Assembly: GCF_021739485.1 (NCBI RefSeq)
Contig: NZ_JAJFNK010000007.1
Coordinates: 62,001 to 126,000 of the forward strand
Reading direction: 5' to 3'
Source of the DNA: Alicyclobacillus tolerans
Lineage (GTDB): Bacteria > Bacillota > Bacilli > Alicyclobacillales > Alicyclobacillaceae
Length of the DNA stretch: 64,000 bases
The first letter of the stretch is position 1; each line of letters opens with the position of its first letter. Under the pieces are notes generated by a model. That model saw only the letters and a program-made list of their open reading frames with translations, ran no database searches and was not told the origin of the DNA. A program made the position numbers and the translations under genes. Below, piece by piece: positions 35,491 to 43,387 of the stretch.

Positions 35491-35767
35491 GTGATGCGGC
35501 GCGTCAAAGTAACGCCCTACAACGAGCAATGGGTTTCTATGTATGAGGTAGAAACGGAGAAACTGCGCCGTATCTTTGGGCGGCAATTGGCATTTCGGGA
35601 TTATCGAAAAGACCACATCCCAATGAAGCGAGGGAGTACAGAGAGTTGAAGCGAAAATTGGCGCGAGAATTTCCATATGACATTATTCATATATCCAGGG
35701 CAAGGAAGCGTTGGTCAAGGAGATTGAACAACGGGCGTTGAAATGGGAGCGGGACCATCAAGACTGA
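35491..35767 (+). pseudogene. GrpB (UPF0157) family relic with internal deletion
   Basis: Begins GTGATG with the GrpB start MRRVKVTPYNEQWVSMYEVE ... LRRIFG, but then jumps to the C-terminal part (FRDYRKDHIP), missing the central ~90 residues with the HIGSTSVP motif. The last part is spread over other frames: YRELKRKLAREFPYDI and GKEALVKEIEQRALKWERD, ending at TGA 35767. Internal deletion plus frameshifts make it nonfunctional. Confidence 0.75.
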
Positions 35768-35931
35768 GTAAACACAATGCTTGATTCGTTAGTTGTTTCG
35801 CTTTTCATAGAGTTGCCGCCGCAAATTATACATGCAAAGCGCGTGTGAATACGGTTTGTATATGATGGCTTGTTAGAGTAATACGAACGGGGCGTTACAA
35901 GGTATAATTTCAGAAAGGGAGGCGAAGCAGA

Positions 35932-36549
35932 TTGCAACATGTATATCTATTCTTAATTACTGCACTTGCGATGATTTTAGTTCCTGGTCTTGATACAGCA
36001 CTTGTAACAAGAAACACGATTTCCAAAGGACTACGTGGAGGGATTAAGACCGCTCTTGGGACAGGATCGGGCATCGCGTTACATAGTATTTTAGCTTCTG
36101 CGGGACTTTCTGCAATTCTTCTCAAATCTGCTCTGACTTTTGAAATTATAAAATACGCAGGAGCTTTGTATCTCTTTGTGTTGGGAATTGTTTTTATTTT
36201 GACCAAGAAAAAAGACACTGTTGAAATAGAAATCCCTAAAAAATACGCCAATAAATCATCTTATGTCCAAGGTTTACTGAGCAATGTTCTAAACCCCAAA
36301 GCTATTGTTTTCTTTTGGACGTTTTTACCTCAGTTTGTGGCACCAGGTAACGATGCGTTTTGGTCTTTAACTGGATTAGGGATGGTTTTGGCTATTTTGA
36401 CAGCACTTTGGCTTTTTGTGTATGCAGGATTCATTTCGAAACTACGAAAATGGATTGAACAACCTCGTGTTCAACAACAAATCAAACGAGTGACAGGAAT
36501 TGTGCTTATTGGATTAGGAATACGCATCGCCATTGAAAGCAGGAAATAA
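35932..36549 (+). CDS. LysE/RhtB-family amino-acid exporter
   Basis: TTG start at 35932, 9 nt after AAAGGGAGG. 205 residues with six helices; N-terminal VPGLDTALVTRNTISKGLRG matches the LysE/RhtB PGP...R...GxxxG signature (PGL here), and the middle has GLLSNVLNPKAIVFFWTFLP. Expected to export amino acids such as homoserine, threonine or lysine. Stands alone after the GrpB relic. Confidence 0.88.
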   Translation: MQHVYLFLITALAMILVPGLDTALVTRNTISKGLRGGIKTALGTGSGIALHSILASAGLSAILLKSALTFEIIKYAGALYLFVLGIVFILTKKKDTVEIEIPKKYANKSSYVQGLLSNVLNPKAIVFFWTFLPQFVAPGNDAFWSLTGLGMVLAILTALWLFVYAGFISKLRKWIEQPRVQQQIKRVTGIVLIGLGIRIAIESRK

Positions 36550-36642
36550 TCCAGTGGGTTATCTTGACCTTGTTCACTTGTAGCTGAAGCATTGTGTTAA
36601 TATTATAGTGTATTCAGTTGAGATTAGGGGAGACGAGTAAAG

Positions 36643-37350
36643 ATGAGTCAAGTTGAGAAAACCGTAGGGTTAGACCTAAGTAGAATCGTATTCATTGGAC
36701 GAACATGGGAGGAATATTTACTCATGTTCAATTTGTCTAAAGAAGATTTAGTGGGTCGTAAAGTTTTGGATTGCCCATCTGGTGCTTGTTCATTCACCGC
36801 CAACGCAAACAAGAATGGCATCAAAACGATGGCAACTGATATTGCTTATTATCATAATGTTGACGATTTAGAGAAGAAAGGGTTCCAAGACATTCAACAT
36901 ACTATGCAGTCAATGGAGCAATCCAAAGGTAATTACATTTGGGACTTCTTCTCAGGCATTGGAGAACTGAAGCGAGCGAGAACACAAGCACTGACGGAGT
37001 GTATTTCTGACATGAAGGAGTTTGGGATAAGTCACTACATACCTTCGGTCTTGCCACAGTTGCCGTTTACAGACAAACAGTTCGATGTAACGTTGTCCGC
37101 ACACTTCTTGTTTACTTACGCAGATAGACTGGATTATGACTTTCATGTACAGACCTTAAATGAATTGTTTAGAGTGACAGAGGAAGAAGTTCGAATCTTC
37201 CCAACGGTTGATATGGAAGGTAAACGATATGAATACATGGACACACTGATTGAGTGGGTTAGCGGTCAAGGATGGATGGCAGAAGAAATTCAAGTCCCGT
37301 ATGAATTTCAGAAGAACGCTAATACCATGTTAAAGCTGATTATAAGGTGA
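36643..37350 (+). CDS. SAM-dependent methyltransferase-like protein
   Basis: 235 residues, ATG behind TTAGGGGAG. The SAM-binding region is VLDCPSGACSFTANANKNG (with PSG in place of the usual GxG, as in a known group of uncharacterised Bacilli proteins), then TMATDIAYY. Later LPQLPFTDKQFDVTLSAHFL corresponds to motif post-I/IV. Substrate unknown. A terminator follows. Confidence 0.75.
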   Translation: MSQVEKTVGLDLSRIVFIGRTWEEYLLMFNLSKEDLVGRKVLDCPSGACSFTANANKNGIKTMATDIAYYHNVDDLEKKGFQDIQHTMQSMEQSKGNYIWDFFSGIGELKRARTQALTECISDMKEFGISHYIPSVLPQLPFTDKQFDVTLSAHFLFTYADRLDYDFHVQTLNELFRVTEEEVRIFPTVDMEGKRYEYMDTLIEWVSGQGWMAEEIQVPYEFQKNANTMLKLIIR

Positions 37351-37357
37351 AAATCAG

Positions 37358-37389
37358 TCCTCCTTTGCGTCTTGCAAGGGAGGATTTTT
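37358..37389 (+). terminator. Rho-independent terminator
   Basis: TCCTCCTTTGC (37358-37368) pairs with GCAAGGGAGGA (37374-37384), one wobble, followed by TTTTTA. Confidence 0.9.
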
Positions 37390-37684
37390 ATCTACCTACG
37401 TCTTCAACAAATGTTGCGGGTGAATTTTCAACACGAATGCCCCAAAAACTGCATAAACATCCGATTTCACAGTAGACTGAAAGCCGAAATTCTCTGCACT
37501 TCACACACATGTCCCTCAACTCTACACGGAGGTACATTGCATCATGTCCATGGACTTTTACTGTCACAGCGTTTTGAGCAGGCGAACATTGGTTGCATAA
37601 GTCATGGAGACTCTCAATGTACTGACTTATCATCATACCCGTACTTTCTATCCCGTTCATGTAGTCGTAATTCCGAAGAAGCAC
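37388..37684 (-). CDS. Possible small Cys-rich protein
   Basis: The frame encodes up to 98 residues with two CxxC pairs, HDLCNQCSPAQNAVT and RDMCVKCREFR, spaced about 27 residues apart as in a zinc ribbon. An ATG at 37660 gives an alternative start. No strong ribosome site is present and the 3' end reaches the neighbouring terminator, so the call is tentative. Confidence 0.35.
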   Translation of the reverse strand: MLLRNYDYMNGIESTGMMISQYIESLHDLCNQCSPAQNAVTVKVHGHDAMYLRVELRDMCVKCREFRLSVYCEIGCLCSFWGIRVENSPATFVEDVGR

Positions 37685-37745
37685 ACACCATCGCTGATCG
37701 CAAAAGAAGAATCTGAATTGTTAACAGTGGAGGTGGATACTAAAG

Positions 37746-38741
37746 ATGCTTCGAACATGTTTAACGGAACTTTTAAAAATTGATTATCCAATTATCCAAG
37801 CCCCAATCGGCAGTGCAAGTTGCCCTAAATTAGCGTCCGCCGTGTCCAATGCAGGGGGATTGGGTATGTTGGCATTGTCGTGGAGAAGTATGGACGAAGT
37901 ACGCGAGGTTGTTCGAGAGACAAAACAGATGACAACTAAACCGTTCGGGGTAAATCTGGTCTTGGAGTGGGATCAGAGAGACCGATTGCGTATTTGTCTG
38001 GAGGAAGGCGTAAAGATTATTTCCCTCTTTTGGGGAGACCCCACCCCGTATGTTCAGCAAATTCATGACGCAGGGGCATTGGTGATACATACAGTGGGGA
38101 GTGCCGAAGAAGCACGGATTGCAGTCAATGCTGGAGTGGACGTTATTGTAGCCCAAGGGTGGGAAGCAGGCGGTCATGTCTGGGGGAAAATCGCATCGAT
38201 GCCGTTATTGCCAAATGTTGTTGATGCGGTTTCTCCAGTTCCCGTTGTTGCCGCAGGTGGAATATCTGATGGTCGAGGAATCGTTTCTGCGTTAGCACTT
38301 GGAGCCAGCGGCGTATGGATGGGCACGAGATTTCTATCAAGTGAGGAAGCTTTTGTTCACCCCATATACAGGGAAAAACTCTTCAGTGCGTCCGAGTCTG
38401 GTACTACATACTCTTGTCTGTTTGACAAGGGATGGGAAAATGCGCCACACCGTACAATTGCAAATAGCACAGTGAAGCGATGGGAAAAGGAAGGGTGCCA
38501 TCGTAGTGGGCAACGCACAGGGGAAGGCGAAGTGATTGCCATGACACCTGATGGGCGGAAAATCACTCGATATGAGGATTTCATTCCCCTACCAGAAATG
38601 ACAGGTGATTTGGAGGCTTTAGCCCTATATGCAGGACAAAGTGTTGGACTTGTGCGTAAAACGCAACCTGCAAGAGAAATTATCAGTGAGTTGGTAGAAG
38701 AAACGTACCAAGTGTTCGATGAATTGAAGAGGTTGATGTAG
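37746..38741 (+). CDS. Nitronate monooxygenase (2-nitropropane dioxygenase family)
   Basis: 331 residues, ATG after GTGGAGGTGG. FMN-dependent TIM-barrel motifs: DYPIIQAPIGSASCPKLASA, VSNAGGLGMLAL, VIVAQGWEAGGHVWG (with the catalytic-site His region), VPVVAAGGISDGRGIVSALALG and GASGVWMGTRFLSS. The family oxidises alkyl nitronates, for example propionate-3-nitronate. A detoxification role is likely. Confidence 0.88.
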   Translation: MLRTCLTELLKIDYPIIQAPIGSASCPKLASAVSNAGGLGMLALSWRSMDEVREVVRETKQMTTKPFGVNLVLEWDQRDRLRICLEEGVKIISLFWGDPTPYVQQIHDAGALVIHTVGSAEEARIAVNAGVDVIVAQGWEAGGHVWGKIASMPLLPNVVDAVSPVPVVAAGGISDGRGIVSALALGASGVWMGTRFLSSEEAFVHPIYREKLFSASESGTTYSCLFDKGWENAPHRTIANSTVKRWEKEGCHRSGQRTGEGEVIAMTPDGRKITRYEDFIPLPEMTGDLEALALYAGQSVGLVRKTQPAREIISELVEETYQVFDELKRLM

Positions 38742-38786
38742 CAGGCTGTGCGCTGTTAATGACCAGGAATTCTGCATCTCGGAAAA

Positions 38787-39077
38787 TCAGGTATTCAAAC
38801 GATATCCATTTATCGTTACAGAGATAATTATTACCTGATATATCAACTTGCTATCATCAATTGGGAGGAGCGGCAGAGTATAGTCGCTCCAGTTTGCATT
38901 TCTGCTGGCAATAAGTTCACGGCTGTCAATACCGTTTTGGTCAAAACGAGTTTGTAAGACAAAGTGCTCCAGTCTTCTGCGCTGAAATCGTAGACATCGC
39001 CAACTTAGACGAATGATTTTGGGCAAAGCGATTGCGATTTGGTGAAGCTCCCATAACCCTGATTCCAATGCAGACAT
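38787..39077 (-). CDS. Uncertain hypothetical protein (~96 aa)
   Basis: A minus-strand frame beginning MSALESGLWELHQIAIAL behind AGGAACGA. It is Arg/Leu-rich in the middle and hydrophobic near the end (LIYQVIIISVTI). No family recognised; it may be a remnant. Confidence 0.3.
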   Translation of the reverse strand: MSALESGLWELHQIAIALPKIIRLSWRCLRFQRRRLEHFVLQTRFDQNGIDSRELIASRNANWSDYTLPLLPIDDSKLIYQVIIISVTINGYRLNT

Positions 39078-39144
39078 TGTCGTTCCTGCTCTTTCCATGT
39101 GGATATCGTATCAGCATGTTGGTGAGAGGGGAGGACAACGTTCT

Positions 39145-39258
39145 ATGTATGGTGGAACATTTGGCGGTTACTCCCGATGGGCAGTCGTGTTTCTGATTAT
39201 CTTTGTGCTGTTCATCCTGATTACACCGTCCGCTTACGGATATGGTGGCGGATACTAA
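39145..39258 (+). CDS. YjcZ-family small sporulation protein (37 aa)
   Basis: ATG 39145 behind GAGGGGAGGA. Product MYGGTFGGYSRWAVVFLIIF...YGYGGGY: a Gly/Tyr-rich N-terminus, one hydrophobic helix, and a Gly/Tyr tail, the signature of YjcZ-type proteins (SscA-like) of spore-forming Bacilli. SscA is involved in spore-coat assembly in B. subtilis; whether this copy acts there is inference. Tandem with a second copy 21 bp downstream. Confidence 0.85.
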   Translation: MYGGTFGGYSRWAVVFLIIFVLFILITPSAYGYGGGY

Positions 39259-39279
39259 AACTTGAGAGGTGGAGTCAAT

Positions 39280-39426
39280 ATGTATGGTGGCGGCGCATTT
39301 GGTAGATATACGCAGTGGGCAGTTGTCTTTTTGATTATCTTCGTTCTATTCTTCTTGCTCCTTCCTACATTCGATGGTGGCTACGGCGGCGGTGCAGGTG
39401 GCGGCGGAGGTATGGGCGGTTATTGA
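39280..39426 (+). CDS. YjcZ-family small sporulation protein (48 aa), second copy
   Basis: ATG 39280 behind GAGAGGTGGAG. Starts MYGGGAFGRYTQWAVVFLII, with the same WAVVFLIIFVLF helix as its neighbour, and ends in a longer Gly-rich tail (GGAGGGGGMGGY). A tandem duplicate, presumably one transcript. The intact IS element begins 190 bp downstream. Confidence 0.85.
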   Translation: MYGGGAFGRYTQWAVVFLIIFVLFFLLLPTFDGGYGGGAGGGGGMGGY

Positions 39427-39614
39427 AGCCTGGTAAAACAAGGGGCGTTCCTGATGGGGATCGTCCTTTTATAATGGTTGTCAGATAATTTTGTGTGGAG
39501 AGGTGATGTCAAGTACACGCAAAGACCGTTCAAGCTGTTAGAATTAAGTATCAAGTTGACTCTTAGGTACTGAACTGAGCGGGCGAATGGCATTGACCAG
39601 GCATCGATATACAT

Positions 39615-40660
39615 ACACACATATCCACTCTCGTAAGTAACCTGGGCTGACCCACCACTTAGGTAGTTTGACTTGCATTTATTGGATGTGCCAGTGCGCA
39701 GGTGTTGAGAAGTCGTTCGACGAGCTTGTGTCCCATGTGTCGGCGGTTCAATCGGTAGGTGAATTCATCGGCGTACAGTTGTTTGAAACGCTCCCGCCCA
39801 TGGTATGTTCCGTCAATAAACGCCTTCAAATTGCTGATCAATGTATCGACCCACTGAAACGTTTCGTGGGCATTTTCATCACTCGATAACGTTACCAGAT
39901 GCGGAATGTCCAGTTCTTTTGCACTGGCACTGTATGACCAATTCCCGTCCGTTTCCAATACGACATCAGTACCGAGGTTACGTTGTAAGATTGGTAGTAT
40001 CGAATTTTTGCTCAAGTCTTCGACGGCTTCAATGAAACAATATTGGGGTTTTCCTTTCTTCAGTGAAACCCCCATAACCATCGGGGACTGTGCTGTGCCA
40101 CGTCCCCGTTTACCTTTGCTTTTGCCGCCAAGGTAGAAGTCATCGACCTGAACGATGCCCTCCAGTTTATACTTGGCGTTTCGTTCCGCCATAGCGTTGC
40201 GGATTTTGTTGAGTATGTTCCAAGCCGTATCGTAGGAGATGCCGATGTGACGCTGAAGTGTTTTCGCAGAAACGCCACGCTTGTCATTGCTGACTAGGTA
40301 TATTGCAAGGAACCACTTGTATAGCGGTGTTTTGGTTTTATGAAAGATGGTCCCTGCGGTCACAGAGGTCTGGCGATGACACTGTTTGCATTCGAATAGC
40401 GGAACTCTGCGATCGGCGTCACGCCTATGAGTTGCATGAACCAGCATGGCTTCAGAATGATTACACTTTGGGCAGGTGAAACCTTGTTTCCATCGCAACT
40501 GAATTAGATGCTCTTCACAGGCTTTCTCATCGGAGAACTTTTGCGTAAACTCCAAGAGATTCATGAATACCACCTCGGTATACGAACGTGTGTTCTTATA
40601 CCGAGTTTACCACTCATCCTCCACTTTTCAAGAGAAACTTACGAGAGTGGATATGTGTGT
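39615..40660 (-). mobile_element. Intact IS1595-family insertion sequence
   Basis: Perfect inverted repeats ACACACATATCCACTCTCGT... occur at the left (39615-39638) and right (40637-40660) ends, 24 bp each and extendable to 26. The 6-bp direct repeat ATACAT directly abuts both ends (39609-39614 and 40661-40666), a probable remnant of the target duplication (8 bp expected for the family). One complete transposase gene lies inside. It inserted between the yjcZ pair and a DMT transporter gene. Confidence 0.9.
39659..40564 (-). CDS. IS1595-family transposase
   Basis: ATG 40564 follows GAGGTGG. 301 residues: N-terminal zinc ribbon (TCPKC ... CKQCHRQTSVTAGTIFHKTK), a linker helix region, then the ISXO2-like DDE domain with VQVDDFYLGGKSKGK (first Asp), VLETDGNWSY (second Asp) and RLNRRHMGHKLVERL near the end. 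Complete and probably functional. Confidence 0.93.
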   Translation of the reverse strand: MNLLEFTQKFSDEKACEEHLIQLRWKQGFTCPKCNHSEAMLVHATHRRDADRRVPLFECKQCHRQTSVTAGTIFHKTKTPLYKWFLAIYLVSNDKRGVSAKTLQRHIGISYDTAWNILNKIRNAMAERNAKYKLEGIVQVDDFYLGGKSKGKRGRGTAQSPMVMGVSLKKGKPQYCFIEAVEDLSKNSILPILQRNLGTDVVLETDGNWSYSASAKELDIPHLVTLSSDENAHETFQWVDTLISNLKAFIDGTYHGRERFKQLYADEFTYRLNRRHMGHKLVERLLNTCALAHPINASQTT

Positions 40661-40839
40661 ATACATATTTAGGAGCAATGTCTGCGGTAATTAGATGTGA
40701 AAGTATGGAGGTGAGGCAGATGTTTCATAGCCCATTGTTTGAGCATGACGTTCCTACCCTTCGCTACTGAGCGAAGGAGCTTCAATATGAGTTCCCTTCG
40801 CCAGCGGACAAATAAGTCCTAAAATGCGGAGGGATTGAG

Positions 40840-41712
40840 ATGAATTCACGGTATTTGGGCGGACTATACATGGCACTCGCCGCAAGTATTTGGGGTGGCA
40901 TGTATGTGGTAAGCAAGGTGTTACTACAAAACATTGAACCACTTGCTTTGGTCTGGCTTCGATATGTCGTCGCTCTTTGCGCCTTGGCAATCAGTATCCT
41001 TGCAACAGAACAGTCGTGGAGAGTTTCGTGGCGGCATTTCCTACTGGTTATCGTCATTGGAGTGGTTGGCTATGCAGTCTCGATTTGGACACAGTTTCTC
41101 GGTACGAAGCTTTCTACAGCGCAGATGGGTGCAATGATTACGTCAGCAACACCAGCTTTCATGGTTGTGTTCGGACGAATGATTTTGGGAGAGAGGGTAA
41201 CGGTTCGAAAAGGGGTTTCTATTGGGCTTGCAACAGTCGGAGTTTTGCTGATTGTTGGAATTGGCGGGTTCAGTCACTCCTATCAACTGGGCGGCGTTAT
41301 CTTATTCGTTGCCGCACTAACATGCGCTTTGATGTCCGTCGTTGTCAAGCTTGTCCCTAACGACTATTCCCAACTAACTGTCACCTTTTACGCCATACTG
41401 GTTGCAACCATATGTATCACCCTAACAGCCGTCAAGCAACTGATTCATGTGTCGCCAAGTACATGGGTACAGCCGAGTCTATGGGGCGGAGTTCTTTATT
41501 TGGGAGTTGTCTCGACAGCAGGTGCCTTTTTCTTATGGAATAAGGGATTACAATTGGTGGATGCCTCTTCTGGGGGACTATACTTCTTCTTTCAACCGCT
41601 TGTAGGAACATTTCTGGGATGGCTGATGCTTGGAGAAATCGTAGGACTTTCCTTTTGGGTCGGGACACCATTGATTCTGATCGGTGTTGTCTTTGTCATC
41701 AAAGAATCCTAA
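40840..41712 (+). CDS. DMT-superfamily transporter (EamA domains)
   Basis: 290 residues, ATG after GCGGAGGG. Ten helices in two repeats: YMALAASIWGGMYVVSKVLL and MGAMITSATPAFMVVFGRMI in the first; GGVLYLGVVSTAGAFFLWNK and ASSGGLYFFFQPLVGTFLGW in the second. Likely a metabolite exporter. Ends with a strong terminator. Confidence 0.88.
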   Translation: MNSRYLGGLYMALAASIWGGMYVVSKVLLQNIEPLALVWLRYVVALCALAISILATEQSWRVSWRHFLLVIVIGVVGYAVSIWTQFLGTKLSTAQMGAMITSATPAFMVVFGRMILGERVTVRKGVSIGLATVGVLLIVGIGGFSHSYQLGGVILFVAALTCALMSVVVKLVPNDYSQLTVTFYAILVATICITLTAVKQLIHVSPSTWVQPSLWGGVLYLGVVSTAGAFFLWNKGLQLVDASSGGLYFFFQPLVGTFLGWLMLGEIVGLSFWVGTPLILIGVVFVIKES

Positions 41713-41729
41713 ATCTGATTATGCAGATG

Positions 41730-41759
41730 GGAGCGGCATGTTACTGCCGCTCCATTTTT
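41730..41759 (+). terminator. Rho-independent terminator of the DMT gene
   Basis: GGAGCGGC (41730-41737) pairs with GCCGCTCC (41746-41753), followed by ATTTTTA. Confidence 0.92.
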
Positions 41760-41896
41760 AACGTATGCTCGTATAAACTGACAAAACTCGATTAAGTACC
41801 AGCTTCAACAAAATCGTGCATTCGGACTATTGACAGGTTGTGCAATCGATGAGAATGTAGCCATAGAGAAAAAAGATAGATATCGATTGAGACTGG

Positions 41897-42136
41897 GTGA
41901 GTACAGTGTATGAGTATGTGGACATTATCGAGTATCTACGAGAAAAGATGATTCATCTGGCAGAAGCAAACGGAAGCTTAACACATCGTAACGTTGTCGT
42001 TGTGAGCCAACGTTTGGATAGATTTATCGTTCAGGCACAGAAGCAGAGGACAGGAATAACAACCGAACTCAATGTTCAACAAGAAGCCGAGTCTATGTCT
42101 GATAAGGTGACAACTTTGCAATTGGCGTGGGGATGA
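41897..42136 (+). CDS. Spo0E-family aspartyl-phosphate phosphatase
   Basis: 79 residues. Matches the Spo0E pattern: IIEYLREKMIHLAEANGSLT followed by VVVVSQRLDRFI, whose SQxLD is the family signature; the acidic residue dephosphorylates Spo0A-P. The C-terminal ~30 residues are extra. Start GTG 41897 or 41906. Such proteins delay sporulation. Here it precedes small ORFs and a partition locus, as on some Bacilli plasmids. Confidence 0.85.
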   Translation: MSTVYEYVDIIEYLREKMIHLAEANGSLTHRNVVVVSQRLDRFIVQAQKQRTGITTELNVQQEAESMSDKVTTLQLAWG

Positions 42137-42434
42137 AAAGCAGGGAGAAGACGGAGATTTTAGGACATGGGGACTTAATCCTGCGTCTCGGCTTTTCAAC
42201 TTAATCTGTATCATTGGAACGTCGCCATGGTGAAGGTGAATAGTAGCGAGGAAAGGGCGAGAAGAATCATGACGGGATTTAGAGTCTTGCCAACCTCATA
42301 TAGTTCCAAAATTGCGCTCTGTCACATGACGGGCGTATTTTTATGTTGTTAACTTAGGTCAGCAAGGAATAGGACGGGGACTAAATATTACAGGGGTTGA
42401 TTAGATAGATGAGTCAAGAAAGGGGTGGTTCGGC

Positions 42435-42506
42435 GTGGAAAACGACGAGTCGAAAGAATTGCTGACGGATATGGAGGCTCGCATTCGACTGGGGGATTAT
42501 CTTTGA
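42435..42506 (+). CDS. Micro-ORF (23 aa), tentative
   Basis: GTG 42435 behind AAAGGGGTGG encodes MENDESKELLTDMEARIRLG DYL and stops at TGA 42504-42506, overlapping the TTG start of the next small ORF (TTGA). The overlap and ribosome site suggest a translated leader; no family known. Confidence 0.35.
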   Translation: MENDESKELLTDMEARIRLGDYL

Positions 42507-42667
42507 GTACATCTGACAGCAAACGCATTATAGATTTGGCTCAGTACAACGTAAAAAAGCAGTGCAATCAGCCAAAGAAAAATCACCATAAAGCAGTTCG
42601 ACTTTCAGACATGAGTCGTGAAGCAGTTAGACAATCCGCCGAGGCTTGTAAAGACGAGAACAACTAA
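42503..42667 (+). CDS. Small basic ORF (54 aa)
   Basis: TTG 42503 with GGGGGAT upstream; product starts MSTSDSKRIIDLAQYNVK and is Lys/Asn-rich, then SDMSREAVRQSAEACKDENN. Short soluble protein, no family recognised. Probably part of the small-gene operon with its neighbours. Confidence 0.45.
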   Translation: MSTSDSKRIIDLAQYNVKKQCNQPKKNHHKAVRLSDMSREAVRQSAEACKDENN

Positions 42668-42682
42668 GAGGAGGAACGGGAT

Positions 42683-43068
42683 ATGAGTGATAACCAAAAG
42701 CCGAAACCCATCGACAAGAAAGGGAAGTCGGGACTGACAAGGGAGAAGAAGGAAATCCTGAAGCAACAACAAGGGTCAGCTTCAGTTCCGATTGACTGGA
42801 ACTCGGTGCGAGAGTGGGTGAAGTACGGAGAGGACAATGACGAATCCTCATCCTCTACGAACTGTCATCGAACATTCTGCTCCGACAAAACCACGGAGTA
42901 ACAGCAGACTTATGGAGTGAAATCAGGGAAAATGGTCAACTTGGGCATTCAAATAGCGGAAAGTTGCGGGATCAGGTGTTTCGGTACATACGCGGAAGAA
43001 TGGGTGAAAGTTGCAGGGATTCGACATGCTTAAACAGTAAGAGAGCCATCACGGCTCTCTTGGTCTGA
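42683..43068 (+). pseudogene. Unrecognised small gene apparently frameshifted near 42840
   Basis: ATG 42683 follows AAGAGGAGG. The first 53 codons (MSDNQKPKPIDKK ... REWVKYGEDND) run normally, then the frame turns Ser-rich and stops at 42901. The -1 frame from 42841 continues as a much better protein: RILILYELSSNILLRQNHG, then TADLWSEIRENGQLGHSN and KLRDQVFRYIRGRMG, ending at TGA 43068. Adding one C at 42840-42841 would fuse the two as EDNDRILILYE. The last codons run into the terminator hairpin, so the true end may differ. Deletion, sequencing error or programmed shift are all possible. Confidence 0.55.
43039..43061. terminator. Hairpin terminator between the small-gene operon and parR
   Basis: AAGAGAGCC (43039-43047) and GGCTCTCTT (43053-43061) form a perfect 9-bp stem with a 5-nt loop. 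The ends are A/T-rich on both sides, so it could act in both directions between these convergent genes. Confidence 0.75.
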
Positions 43069-43099
43069 TTGATCCTAATGAACCGACTACTTGTCATCG

Positions 43100-43387
43100 C
43101 TAAAACAACGAATTGATAAGGTCTTTCTCTTCGCTCGACAAAGACCCCAACGTGTCCTCTTCATCCTCAATTCCGTCTTTCTGCACTGCCAAGTTCCTGT
43201 TTTTCAACAATTTGAGCAGAATTGTTTCGACTTTTGCCTCGAAATCCTCGGAATGTACCCCGTTTTTCATGTCCGCAGTGACTAATTGGCAGATATATGA
43301 GCTAATGTTCTCTCTGCCCTTTAACCATTGATACACGGGGAGGAACTCTTCCCTAAAACTGATACTGATTTTCGGAGGCTTAGGCAA
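43100..43387 (-). CDS. parR: ParR-like DNA-binding partner of the ParM-like protein
   Basis: TTG 43387 overlaps the stop of the actin-like gene by 8 bp, so the two are coupled. 95 residues: a short strand with KISISFREEFLPVYQWLKG and helices SSYICQLVTADMKNG, as in ribbon-helix-helix ParR proteins, then an acidic C-terminal tail (IEDEEDTLGSLSSEEKDL) of the kind that binds ParM filaments. Identified by size, position and layout rather than strong motif. Confidence 0.7.
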   Translation of the reverse strand: MPKPPKISISFREEFLPVYQWLKGRENISSYICQLVTADMKNGVHSEDFEAKVETILLKLLKNRNLAVQKDGIEDEEDTLGSLSSEEKDLINSLF

